NCBI GenBank assembly: GCA_015501055.1
Contig: JADNYV010000001.1
Location: 1,798,001 to 1,862,000 of the forward strand
Reading direction: 5' to 3'
Source: Mucidula mucida
Taxonomy: Eukaryota; Basidiomycota; Agaricomycetes; Agaricales; Physalacriaceae
DNA length: 64,000 nucleotides
The notes beneath the pieces were generated by a model. The model did no database searches, was not told the DNA's origin, and saw only the letters and a list, made by a program, of their open reading frames with translations. Positions 44,473-56,135 of the stretch are shown here, in pieces (positions within the stretch are counted from its first letter, which is position 1; every line of letters starts with the position of its first letter). Position numbers and translations under genes: made by a program.

Positions 44473-44760
44473 ATCGTATTGCTGTAGGATAAAAAAGATC
44501 AATGTATTGAGTTTGACCCAATCGCCCAAACCGTATCGCGACATGATAACGGGTGTCCGTCACTGTAGCCGTCGGCAGCCGTCTATTACCGCCCAAGTGT
44601 GTGGGTGTAGGTGATGTTGATCGATACCACTGATCGCAAATTAGAACGCGTCGATACGCGGTCCGGTTCACGTGTGCCTCGTATCTATATCAAATGCAGC
44701 TGATCACTTCAAGAGCAGCCGTTTCAATTGAGCTCGAACCAGCCTCAGGAACTTACCATC

Positions 44761-46304
44761 ATGGCCGTACAAACGAAAACACCCATCGATTTCCTCATCC
44801 TCCCATCCAAAGACAGCCTCGTAGAAGAGTTCGTTGGAAAATCGCTCGATGGATTGCGAACACCCGCCTTCATTATTGACCGAGGCATCTTCGCTGAGAA
44901 TTGTGCCAAGGTCTAGCGCCGCTTCTTCGAAAAGATTTAGCGATGCTGATGCTTTGAATTTTTTTCCAGATGCACAAGAAGGCTGAGGCGTGGGGTGCAG
45001 GATTCAGGGCACATCTGAAAACCCATAAGGTGAGCTCGACAGATGCGCTATATTGACAAGCCTGACATGGCGTAGACTGCAGAAGGAACTAGACTTCAGC
45101 TCGCGTCAAGCGCGAATACGACACACAATGTCGTAGTGTCAACGCTCATGGAAGCTTGGAACGTGGTAAAGGCTGGACTCGTCAAAGATGGAACTGTTAA
45201 AGATGTAAGCAAATCTTCAGGAATTAGTCGAAGCCTTACCTACATATGATTCTAGATGCTATACGGTCTGCCAGTAGACATAAGCAAGGTTGAAGACCTA
45301 TCGACGTTGTGGGATATCATGGCAGAGAGCGGAGGCATGATACGAATTCTTGTGGATAATCCCGATCAAATCACATTCCTTGAAGAGTTTGAATCGCGAC
45401 GAAGCACTCCTAGGAAATGGTCTGCATTCGTCAAGATAGATGGTGGTCAAAAGTACGTCTGGTTTTTGTACCGTCTACTAGATCTGACCACTCCTCCTGT
45501 ATTAGACGTGCGGGTGTGTCGACAAGTACTCCGTACTTTGAAGCGCTCCTGAAGAAGATGTTTACTTCGCCAAATGTTTCGGTCTATGGATTTTATGGCC
45601 ACGCAGGCAATGCATATGCATCGACATCGCTGGACGAGGCGTCTTCATTCCTGTCTGGAGAGGTCGGAGCTGTCAATACTGCTGCAGCGGCTGCGAAGTC
45701 GATCCTGAAGTCATTGGGGAAGGAGGGTCCTGACGTCCCCTTTAAGTTGTCAGTCGGATCGACGCCTACGGCTCATGCTGCGAGTGCAGAGACAAAGGCC
45801 GCATTGAGTACGCTTCTTCATGGAGAACTGGAGCTACATGCCGGTTTGTGAGTTGATGTAGGTTCTATCCAAAGCTGAACACGTCCAGGAAATTATCCGA
45901 TGCTTGATCTCCAGCAACAGCACACTAGCCTAGTGGGTGGTCCTCAGATCGCTCAACGCGTTCGCGCCACTGTGGTGTCATATTACCCAGAGCGTGGACA
46001 GAATGGCACAGATGAAGCTATCGTCGATGCGGGCGCCATTGCATTTAGCAAGGACACTGGACCATCGGGGGGTTTCGGAGACGTTATTGGGACTTCATGG
46101 AGGGTTGGACGCGTGTCACAGGAGCACGGGATACTGACGCGTAATGACAAAGAGGAGGTATTGAAGTTGGGTCAAGTGCTCGACATTGTCGGACAACACG
46201 CCTGCCTTATTTCGGCTGCATACCCATGGTACTACATAGTTGATTCATCGGTAGACAACGGCAGCAAGATTGTGGATGTATGGGTGCCGTGGAAGGGATG
46301 GTAG
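44761..46304 (+). CDS. DSD1: D-serine dehydratase-like PLP enzyme (fold type III)
   Basis: Alanine-racemase-fold PLP enzyme of the Dsd1 / D-threo-3-hydroxyaspartate dehydratase family, converting D-serine or a hydroxy-D-amino acid to a 2-oxo acid plus ammonia. It starts MAVQTKTPIDFLILP. The core is LRTPAFIIDRGIFAENCAK, then FRAHLKTHKT with the likely PLP Lys, followed by VVVSTLMEAWNVV, VKIDGGQKRAG, VYGFYGHAGNAY and KLSVGSTPTAHA. The C-terminal zinc-type motif is GQHACLISAAYPWYYIVDS. All introns keep frame; length is about 430 residues. Sp. substrate (D-Ser against hydroxyaspartate) cannot be read by eye. It is placed 288 bp behind RidA on the same strand. Confidence 0.92.
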
Positions 46305-46426
46305 ATAAACGCGTTGAACGTTGTTGTACTTTGTGACATAAATGATGTGACGTCTTAATATTCCCACAGTATGCTGTCAGAGGCGGCGACGGAGCATTAT
46401 TATATCTCTCTCCTCCTGCCATCATC

Positions 46427-47532
46427 ATGGCATTCAACGACTACGATGAAGACGGCACGGAATTGCTTGAAACTTATGGTGCGCCATTTCTATGTATAAA
46501 ATCTGGCATGCACTCATTCGCCGACTAGACTTCCTCATGAAATACATCATTATCGGTACGCTGTCCCATGACAGCATGTAATCGTCGGATATACTCACTT
46601 GCCTCATAGGCGAAGCAGGATCCGGCAAATCCTGCCTGCTGCACCACTTTACACATAATTCCTGTCCGTCCGCCATGTCACGATGCTCCTCTCGCCCGCT
46701 AACTATACGGCTCGCTAGTCAAGGACCATTCCCAACACACTATTGGAGTCGAGTTCTCTAGCAGGACTGTCAAACTCGGAGAGAAGCGGATAAAGCTACA
46801 GGTGCGTGGCACTATTTTAGCATCGCCGTATGTCCTCTTATGATCCGTGCAGCTCTGGGATACAGCAGGGCAAGAACGTTTTCGGTTGCGCATCTGTTTC
46901 TTTCAAGTATCTCCCACAATCTCACACCGCCTAACAGTTCTGTTACTCGAAGCTACTATCGCGGCGCTGCAGGGGCAATTCTTGTCTATGACATAACAAA
47001 GTCGGTCAATGTTGAATAACATAAGAAATCCAGTGCTCACCAACACGTTCCAGTCGCGACTCGTTTTTGAACCTTTCACGATGGCTTGCTGACGCCAGAG
47101 CATTAGCTAGCTCTCATCTTGTGGCTGTCCTCGTGGGCAACAAATCTGACCGAGAGGAGGACAGAGAAGTAGAGTGGGCTGAGGCGAGCCGTTGGGCAGC
47201 AGAGAATGGTATAGTCGATCCATCTCAATTGTTCTGAACGATTGGGCTGACAACTTGAATCAGATGTTCATTTCCTGGAATCATCATCGTTAACGGGTGA
47301 CAATGTCGAAGCTCCATTCCTTCTAGCAGCCCGGTCCATCCTGCTTTCCATAGAGTCTGGAGTACTCGATCCTGAGAAGGCTGGTAGTGGTGTCAGCTAT
47401 GGCGACAGGGCTTTGCGAAGAGTCAATAGCTCAAGCCGGTTGAGTTTTGGTAGTTTGAGTGGTGGACGCCGGCGAGGGGGGACAGTTAAATTGAAAGTGA
47501 AAAGCTGGATACCGGGCAACAAATGTTGCTGA
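46427..47532 (+). CDS. RAB4: Rab4-type small GTPase
   Basis: Endosomal recycling GTPase. Seven or more small exons join to [23 protein letters not shown] (P-loop GEAGSGKS), HTIGVEFSSRTVKLG (switch I), [33 protein letters not shown] (switch II), LVGNKSDRE and ESSSLTGDN. The C-terminus has a Ser/Arg-rich stretch and ends GNKCC for double geranylgeranylation. The Rab4 assignment rests on the N-terminal [21 protein letters not shown] form. The N-terminal extension (MAFNDYDEDGTELLETY) is longer than in animal Rab4. Confidence 0.94.
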
Positions 47533-48499
47533 TGACATGGTGCGATTCCTTTGCTATTCGCATGAGACCTACCATTCTAATTTGTATATGATAGGCATGC
47601 CATACACCACCGTGTGATACTCTTCTCTCGCCGGGCCACCCGTATTCTTTTCCTCCGGACCCATACCCACTCCCTCTATACCAGCGCATGCTCCCACTCC
47701 ACTCATGCGTGGACAACATATAATATCCTATTATCAGACCCAGGTGCATACTCATTCTTCACTGTATTTCAAGCCATACGTTCATTCCTTCCATTCCGTA
47801 CAGTTACTTTACATCTACCATGTCATCTAGATCGGCTTATACTATTCGTAATCTCTCGTTCATCTTTCGGTACTTGTCATGCATAAGAGTCCCATTCACG
47901 AATCCCAAAGTCCGACTTCCATTCAGTCTTCGGTGCCTAAGCACAGTCTTATGTGATAAATGCAATGTTCTCCAGGTTCCTGTCTAACGTTAATTTCCAC
48001 GGCGATTTCGTTTTCGCAGGCAACACTCTCTTTACCGTCCATTTATATTCAGATGGGCGAAGATTTGGGTGCGTCTTTCGCATCAGAGGTTGATAACGCT
48101 CACATGCTCACGCATTATCAAGGCAGTAATAACTCCGGTAATACTCTCCCCACCCTAAAGCCTCTTCTTGGCGGCTCGTTCGGTGCGAATCTCGTCAAGA
48201 CCATGCATACCGTGTCAAATGATCGAGCGTTCCAGTGATCTTTCGAGATTTACCCGTGTGAATGCCTCATGAAATGTCGACACGTAGACGAGCTATAATG
48301 GGACCCATCTCTCCTGAATTTGCGATACCCCCGCCCACCTTACTTCCTCCCCAGAACTGAAGGAAGGATATGGTCAATCCACCCCAGTGGTCAGTCCATG
48401 TCCTCGCCTCAAATCATTGTGAACTGATGATTATTAGACTTACGGACCTTGACGATCATCGCTTGCCCGACTGTCGCTGAAGCTTCTCAGGTACAGGTT
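47533..48499. other. Intergenic region, 0.97 kb
   Basis: 3' flank of Rab4 and 5' region of the Ser/Thr-rich gene. A frame at 47960-48238 is open but lacks coding character or a convincing splice partner. I see no supported gene. Confidence 0.4.
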
Positions 48500-50483
48500 A
48501 TGAGTTCACAGACCGTAGTCTCAACATTCTCGACGTCAAATCTATCTTTGTCGGAATCCTCATCCTTACCTGTCGGGCAGACATCGTTCCTCGGGGCCCA
48601 GTCGTTCTCTACATCAATCTTTCTTCGTTTAGAGCGCCTACGACGTCCTCCGGTTCCATTTCCAGTCTGGCTTCTTCACGACCCATTTCATCCTCCATTG
48701 AGGCCCTACTTTCCTCTACTGCATCAGCATCGCTTGACGCTTCATCCACCGTTGCTGAGGAGAACAAATCTGAGTGGGTGATACATTCATGTAATGTTTG
48801 AATATGGCATTGAATTTTCTTCTAGTATGTCGGCCAGCCCTGCCTCTTCGAGCGAGGCCGCCAATGTCACTAGCCTTCGAGCAGGATTACCGGCCGACGG
48901 AAGTTCATCCGCATCCGCATCCACCTCTACTTCCGTTGAAGAGAACACGCAGACCAGTGTAGAATCGTCCTCTACTCCGACTTCCGAATCCTCCAGTTCC
49001 ACTGTGATCTCTGGCGCAGCCTCTGAGACAGACGATGGCTCTACACCTAAGCCACCCTCTGCTCCCACTACTTCATTGACCACTCCCACCAATGCTAAAG
49101 CCACGAACACTCAGCCTGCACAACCTGGTCAGACAACCGAAGCCACGATCAAAGGAACCCCGACGACAACACCAGTCGATGCCAAAGCTACAACTTCTAT
49201 GGATAATGGTTTACCAGCTGGTGGTGAGTATCATTAAGACGCTTACATGCATCTACACGTATATGCTCACTCCTTTTCTAGCGTCAGTGGCTGTCGTGGT
49301 CACCAGTGTTAACGGGACGACGATAACGCAAATATCCACCTCTTTACCTCCGACGCTGGCTAGTCCTGTCGGAGTGACTGCCATTGATTCGTCCGGTCAC
49401 ACTTCATTGACTTACCCTGCCATCGTCACCGTCTTGAGCACGGGAACTAATTCGGACGGTTCCCTTACGACAGAGACGAAAGTTGTTATAAATCCCACAG
49501 GCGAAACTAGCCACAGAATCAAGGATCCAGACTCGTAAGAAATATGAGCGTTACGTATTTGGTCGTCTGAACTAACTTTCCTTTGCGTAGATTTTTCAGT
49601 AATACTGGAGCGGTGGCAGGAACGTTTGTCGCTGTTGGCATTGTGGTGACTTCTATTGCAGCTTTCCTGTATCTCTGCTATCGCCGCAAGAGAAGGCTCA
49701 GGCATCAGCTTCGGTGGCTGCAGGAAATGCATAGCCCCCGTCCCCAGTCGGACAACGACTTGGATTCTTTCCATGATGATCCCTTCGAGGATAGGAACGC
49801 TGCGCCTGAGATGCTTCAACGTCCAAGGACACCTCCGGCACTCCCTGAGCCTAGTCGCAATGCCTATGCGTCTGTACCACAAACTGCCACCGCGCAAGAT
49901 TTCCGAGGGTTAGTCGCCGCTGCTCCGTCCTCAGGAGGGGCTTTTGGTTCAGTCGCGTTCAAAAACGAACTGGCAGATCCGTTCAACGACATATATTCTT
50001 CTTCTCGTCCCATTGGCGTTGCGGTGACGACTCCTTCGTTAGCCTCTGGACACGATACTCCTTCTCTCTATTCCAAGCAGGACGAAGAGTCTATTTACGA
50101 TGAAGTGGATATACACTCGGACGAAGGACAAACCAATGCGGTCGCCCCCTTGACTTTGCCGGCACGTCCTCCGCGCTCGCATCTTCGTGCTAGCAACTCG
50201 GTTGAATACAAGACCTCGGAGTATAATCCATCGGAGTACAGGCCCATATCTCCACCGACGACCGTCGAGTCGTCGACGCCTCCTTCGACACCGGTCAATG
50301 CCACCCCACCTTCAAGCAGTCATGGATCGACTGCGAAGCAGGTTTCTCCGTATTCGGTCCTTACTCGGAAAACAGTACTTGATGTGAGTTCCGCTCCCGC
50401 TTCTTCATGTTTTCGCTTTCTCACGACTTGAATAGATTCGTCCACGTCCAAGTCAAGATAATGTACATGTTGCCCGGATTTAA
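48500..50483 (+). CDS. Ser/Thr-rich single-span membrane protein (paralogue 1)
   Basis: Five exons (48500-48773, 48826-49223, 49282-49534, 49591-50383, 50436-50483), about 588 residues. A long Ser/Thr-rich, presumably O-mannosylated outer part is followed by VAVVVTSVNGTTITQI, the juxtamembrane motif SFFSNTGAVAGTFVAVG leading into one membrane span, then YRRKRRLRHQ and a long disordered cytoplasmic tail with SLYSKQDEESIYDEVD. The layout resembles wall-stress sensors (Mid2/Wsc), but no WSC domain or cleavable signal peptide is seen. In exon 1 the Ser-rich frame shifts at about 48612-48630 as if one base were lost. The start at 48500 is chosen by analogy with the paralogue at 53960; an upstream start is possible. 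Confidence 0.75.
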
Positions 50484-50649
50484 GTAACACCAGATATGTA
50501 CCAACTGTATTTTTACATTCCAAATGTCCCTCCGTGTCATCGTTCTCGTTTGTTACATACATCGCATATATACAATTCAATTGGACAAGGGAATCTGTAC
50601 GTGGTCTGTGTATGATAGAATTATGAATGATCATATAGGTTCTACGCCC

Positions 50650-51786
50650 TTACACTATCGCGTCTGTCGTTGTAACGAATCCGTAACTCTACAGGGAAAG
50701 TCAGATTGAATATCGCGCGAAGGCAGAGGGGCAGGCGCGTACGTTTCCGGCATTGTAAACAACATTTGCATAACCACCCTCGGGCGATGTTGTCGCAGTG
50801 GCATCCTTGAGTAAGATGCAATCATATCCTCGATAGTAAGCATCGACGAACGTCCCTAAAACACACTGCCCAAACGTGATTAATTGCGCCATTGGCATTA
50901 CCGGACGCGCGGGTGCTTCACCATACCTGGTCCGCATTTACGCCGCCGAAAAACAACGTTGTAATGCCATTCTCCTTGAGGTAGAGATCGAGCGCATTCT
51001 GGTATCCCCATAACCCGCTCATACTGTGAGTCACTATGAGTCAGGAGACCTCAAGGCCAGAGCGTGTGACAAACCCCACCGATTCTTGTGAATCCAGATA
51101 TCCGTTCCCAGCTTTTCTCCTTTCACAAACTCCTCCTGTAGGGGCCCGTACAGTTCGGAATTGAGCGCGCCACGCATAAGAAGTCGACCGAAACCGCCTG
51201 GGAGTTCCGCGCCGAAGCCGCCCCGTCCGGGCTTCAAGAATCCACGGATTAAGGAGGGCGGGAGGGTCTTCAGTTCGTGATCGGTCAGGCCCCAGTTTCT
51301 GCAGAGTAAATCCATTACATGTTACGCAACGAACACACGCGACACGTACACCCAGAGGATCCTAAGACCGCGTTCGCGGGCGACTGGCAGCAATTTCAGG
51401 ATCGGGTCTACGCATGTGAGGCCGGTAGGGTGAGTTCTAAGGTCGGGGTGTAGGAAGAAGCTAAGCGAGCATGAGCGTCCGCGGCGCACAAGTCATATCT
51501 GAACAACCGACTTCTGCATGTCGATTATGACGATCGCACTAGATTTCCTATCAACGCGTATCGTCCGATTATGTTCCACCGGAATGTCGAGCTGTTCTGG
51601 GGAAGGTTGAGGACATTCCTGGGTCGATCCAGATAAGGCAGTGTCGTTCGAGCGGGATAGGTCTATCAAGCCCGAAGGATACTCGATCCAAAATGAGGTT
51701 CCAGCGCCATACTTGGTTGTTTCAGAAACGGGGGGACGAGTCGCCATTCCGAGAATGGGAGTGTCGTGCAGGGGAACTCGGGACAT
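50650..51786 (-). CDS. Isochorismatase-like hydrolase
   Basis: Cysteine hydrolase of the isochorismatase/nicotinamidase superfamily. Splicing of six or so exons gives SAIVIIDMQNFFLHPDLRTHPTG (catalytic Asp), RGLRILWVNWGLTDHEL, a long loop, GTDIWIHKNRMSGLWG (Lys in the usual area), then LFFGGVNADQCVLGTFVDAYYRGYDCILLKDATATTSP with the catalytic Cys, and ends SYGFVTTTDAIV. It starts MSRVPLHDTPILGMATR. The N-terminal 80 residues before the hydrolase fold hold IPVEHNRTIRVDRK. The true substrate (an amide or a cyclic enol ether) is unknown. It sits between the two Ser/Thr-rich paralogues together with an uncharacterised membrane protein. Confidence 0.9.
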
Positions 51787-52032
51787 GGTGATAAATGGAT
51801 GTTAAGCGTACAGATAACCAGATTACCACGTAGTGTGCGAAGAGGTCGGTGGCGATAATGATAAGAATTATTCCCAGTCTCACGTTGAGCGCGTTACGCG
51901 TGTACCGGCTGACAAGACAAGTGAGAACGACTCTGCGTCATAGTGAAGCGTTTTCCATTCTGGATATACGGAGATCAGTGACATACAGTAGAGACGGAGA
52001 CCCACAAAAGAAAGAAATATCAGATGATGTTG

Positions 52033-53438
52033 TTACAACGTGTCAATCAGTGCGATGGCATCCCTGCTAACCTCTCCACTGGTACGCGTCAATGGGATCG
52101 TCGACTCGTACCTCATCGCGACGGCCCGTGTAATGGTGCTTTCCCACTCCTTCAACCAGTCAACCTCTCGGCACCCAACCAGTCTGCGCATCTCTCCACT
52201 ACCTTGTGTACGCAATATGGAGTCGGATATATCCTTACCAGCCTCCACTGGTTCCTGTGGCTTGACAGACACCCAACGTTTCAATGCATATGCGCCACCG
52301 CACACCTCCCATCTACCGCCACCTTTCTTATTGAAGCGCTTGAAGAGCCAGATGAAAGGGAATAAAAGCAGAATTATGGTCAGAAACTTGAGCCATTTGT
52401 TCGACAGCATACGTGATAAGCGATTATCCGGTCGAACGTACACTTTCGTTGCCGATTTCTCGAATTCAACGGTGAGAGTTCCAGAGTAGAAGGAGGCACC
52501 ATTGATGGACGTGCGTATAGCTTGTTCCAGTTTCTGCAAGTCCCATCCATACAATGTCTTTAGAAGATAAGGTTAGTACACTGTACACAGCGTCAGTGGG
52601 ACGTACAAACCTTGACGTATACGAACTCCTTTAAGTTCTTCGGGGACGCGCAGTAGTCATCTGCCCATGCCCGCAGGCTCTTTGACGATTTCAAAACCAC
52701 GGAATAATCGTCTGTGGTCGTCGAAGGGAGAACGCCGTATTCATTATGAGATATCCAAGGAGGCAGCCCTTGAGCATCGCGGTGCTTCGTCCACTTGTTG
52801 TGGAGCTTGCGCTCGTTGTACTTTGCCCTGCGTGGCTCACTGCCCACGTCCTTGAACATGCGGCCGCGATAAGCAGGATCTACATCCGAAACGGACCAGT
52901 GGGTGACTTCTGGAAGAACGTATTTGTCCAAGCTGATGTAAAAGTCGAAATCCACGACCGTTTCCGAGTAACTCTCGGTATGGGCATTGTGCTGGCCGTC
53001 GCGCTCTCGGCGTGTCACATTTCTATAGCGCGTTTCACAGTGTGTGCCGCGACAGTGAAGTGACAGCTTGGGCGGGATTTGGGCTTGGGAGAGAAGAAAG
53101 CGGTAAAGTGCTTCGCCTTGCCAAAGTTTAACAGCATTGATGAGCTGAATGAATTGGAGAAGGCGAGGAGCATGCATACCATCCGTATTCAGGTGAGGAT
53201 CGTGAGATACGATGTTGCCATTACCTACGTCGAAGTGTTCTGCCTCGTATAGAGCAAACTCGGGGGGCGGTTCTTCAGTCTGGGGGTACGTGGCCGGATC
53301 ATCATATTGAGAAAAGTCGATCAGTAGGTGAGTAGCCGCATCTTCGAATGGCGGTGGCGGTTCAGACGAAGGCCCAGCGACAGCGCCTGGGGGTGGCGGC
53401 GCCGTCTTTCCCGGTTCATGGTCGACTACAATCATCAT
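52033..53438 (-). CDS. Uncharacterised fungal membrane protein
   Basis: Three exons. It starts MMIVVDHEPGKTAPPPPG, with a Pro-rich acidic region and THLLIDFSQYDDPATYP. A conserved-looking core follows: EALYRFLLSQAQIPPKLSLHCRGTHCETRYRNV, ETVVDFDFYISLDKYV, PAYRGRMFKDV, RDAQGLPPWI and LKEFVYVKTLYGWDLQKLEQAIR. One strong membrane span occurs (NKWLKFLTIILLLFPFIWLFKRF), then a basic and charged tail ending IALIDTL. I recall this pattern from many fungal genomes with no assigned function. No motif suggests an enzyme. Confidence 0.8.
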
Positions 53439-53959
53439 GCAAGGCTGGAATGACAGAAAGGCCGATCTAATAATATCCGGAAAGTGCTGTGCCGTGTATA
53501 ATCTAGATTGTTATGTTTGGCGGAGAAGACTGGCCGCTTGGTAGACTGGCCGTATGCTAGAGTCGACAGTACTCTGTATCTGATGGAACAGTTGCCTGGG
53601 GAGGGAGGAGAGCAACGAGCTGCATTTCCATATTGGGAGGCCCTTGATCCAATTGAATGATGTCAGACATTGCGCTCACTAATTTCGACTCGTTCCTTTC
53701 CTTGTTCCTTTTTCCTTTTTCCGCCTCCCCGTGGCTCTATCTACTGTCTCCCGGCCTGTTTTCCATGTGTGTTTAAGCGGGAAATGCCTGCTGGCGTCAA
53801 CAAGCGACAAGGTATGTTGGCTCTTTATCGGCCAAATGTCAAGGCTGGACTGTCGCAATTTTGTTGGTTCACGAGCACGTCCATGCTCACATTTCCCGGC
53901 AGCTTTCCCTTTCTTTTACCGTGAACACATTCTAACAGTGTCGTCCTTTTTTTCTATTC
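53439..53959. other. Divergent promoter region
   Basis: 521 bp between the uncharacterised membrane protein (minus) and Ser/Thr-rich paralogue 2 (plus). It has strong pyrimidine tracts near 53690-53720 and 53944-53955, a common feature of basidiomycete promoters. No gene was seen. Confidence 0.4.
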
Positions 53960-55665
53960 ATGTCCACCTCTCTCACCGCCACTTCCGACACCTCACAAAC
54001 GACTGCTGCGTCGCCTTCTGATTCTCCAACAATTTCGACTACAACTGCTGCGACGACAACGATGGCCTCTACGACGCCGACGACCCCCTCTTCAACCACT
54101 TCTGCTCCGTTAGTATTTCATTCAAATAGCAGACATCGCGTTTGATATATATCTCCGCCCAGATCGTCCGCAACCACGCCTTCTGCCACCACAGGCACTG
54201 GCACCGGCACCACTCCAACCATGTCAGAGGCGTCGAATACGATATCCTCGACGTCTGACCCTCCGTCCAGTCCGCCAAACGACTCCACGAGCAGTTCACG
54301 CTCTTCGTCCACTACGCAGTCACAGACTTTGACATCCACATCGACTACGCAGCCGCCAACCTCGACTACGAGCACGACATCCACTTCCACATCGACGTCC
54401 ACCTCTACGACGCCCACCTCGACTAGCACATCGACAACCCCAACGAGCACAACAGAGTCGACGTCGACATCCTCGACCGACAGCTCGACAGGTCGTTCCC
54501 AAACGCCGACCCAAGCCACCGTTACAAATGAAACAACTCACACAAATGAAGTTGTGTACGTCGCTTGGTCCAACCTTCCGAAATACAACCGTATAACTGT
54601 CCATTTATAGAACAACCTTGGAGAGCACGGTGTTTGTGACAACCACTAATAGCGCCGGGTCCACCTTTACCAGCGCTCCCTCTGAGGTCACTAGTCTCCT
54701 CACGTCCACCAATTCGAACGGAGGCATCGTTACCGTAACTCAGATTGGCGTTAATCCCACTCTCAGTCCGAACAACGATAACGACGATGGCTCCTCGTGA
54801 GTTCCTTTATTTCAGAACTTATGCTCCTTCGTCTTACGTCCTTTCAGCTTTTTCCACAACACGGGCGCTGTTGCTGGAGTGTTCGTACTGGTCGGTTTGG
54901 CATTGGCATCCATTCTTTTATGGATATTGTTTGCTGTTCGGCGCCGACGTCGCACACGGCGACTGGAACATGACACGGCTGTTAACGCTACTCTGGCAGC
55001 CGCAGGCTTCCATAGAGCCCCTTTGGAGGACGAAGACGACGATCATTGTGCCACCGGTAAAATGCGGTATGGATCCCCTGAGATGGCACAGCATTCTCCG
55101 AGGAGTTCCATTCCTACAATTCCCACTACTGGCCGCACATCCGCTTATCTCAATGATGTAAACATCGAGAGTGGTTTCAACCCATATGCCGAAATGGGGG
55201 CTTATGGTCCTCCGCAAACACCGCTGCTCATCTCCAATGCTCGCAATGGAAGCGATCAGAGGATTAGCCATTCGGCGTCGCATAGCGCCGGGAGTTACGA
55301 GCCCCTGCTCGCATCGTATTACAATGCACAAAACGAGACGTCTCGGGGGCCGACCCCGCCTCTACGTAATCCGCAGAGGAATGCGGATAAAAGCCCAGTG
55401 TTAGCGCAGAGCGGTCTGCCGGGCGAGCGCAGTAGTGCTGCTTCTTCGTACTCAACTCAGGACACGGGAGACGATCGTCTGGATCCCGACCTTCGAAGAC
55501 GGATGAAAGATGATAACGACGCTGAAAAGGGCGATCTGAGGGACGATGAGGACTATTCTCGTCCTGTTCTTGGAGTATGGCGTCTTCTCCAACCTTAGCG
55601 CACATGCTAACCCGCTTCCTCAGGTTCGAAATATTCCGGATGGTGTTAGCGTCCTTTCCCAGTAA
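53960..55665 (+). CDS. Ser/Thr-rich single-span membrane protein (paralogue 2)
   Basis: Five exons (53960-54108, 54163-54555, 54611-54796, 54848-55574, 55624-55665), 498 residues. It starts MSTSLTATSDTSQTT, has almost only Ser, Thr and Pro for the first 190 residues, then STVFVTTTNSAGSTFTS and TVTQIGVNPTLSP. The juxtamembrane motif SFFHNTGAVAGVFVLVG leads into a span and a run of Arg (FAVRRRRRTRRLE). The cytoplasmic tail is disordered, with SAGSYEPLLASYY and an end RNIPDGVSVLSQ. It shares exon layout and juxtamembrane motif with the gene at 48500. The predicted start has no signal peptide, so insertion would rely on the span itself. Function is unknown. Confidence 0.82.
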
Positions 55666-56135
55666 CCCGCGATGATTTCATTTTCACTTGGACTCGTTGT
55701 ATTCTACGGCCTCTGATTTGTATTTGCATGCATGCTACGGACCTTGCAAGCGGTTTAGACATTGACACGATCCTTAACTCAGTTTGCATATCATTACTGT
55801 ATTTTGACACCCTAGACAGTTATTCTCAAGATGTACTGTCTGGTAGTTAACCTTTATCGCATACGGACAAAGTATTCATAGTAGATCGTCGCACCCAATT
55901 TCTCGTTTTATCACATCACTCTTCTGTATTGGCACTAATACTCTGTCGAATTGAGCTCGTTACTTGTACTCGTTGTACACACTTCCGCTCGCCAAATTTC
56001 ACAAAGGGCTGATGGTATGGTCAAAAATGTTTGCAAGTTAACGAAAGAAATGACAAACAAAAAGCAGAACAAATGGTGTTTCTTAGTTATATCTTGAGAG
56101 TAAAAATGAGCAAAGCAGGCAAAAGATAAAAGGAC
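55666..56135. other. Convergent 3' region
   Basis: 470 bp of AT-rich sequence between the Ser/Thr-rich paralogue 2 and SGT1. No coding signal or repeat was seen. Confidence 0.4.

Noticed and set aside
47960..48238. A 92-residue plus-strand open frame between Rab4 and the Ser/Thr-rich gene
   Set aside because: No domain, no splice partner and composition unlike coding sequence of neighbours.
54320..54604. Arg/Cys-rich minus-strand frame within the Ser/Thr-rich gene
   Set aside because: It is the complement of the repeated TCG/ACG codons of the Ser/Thr region.
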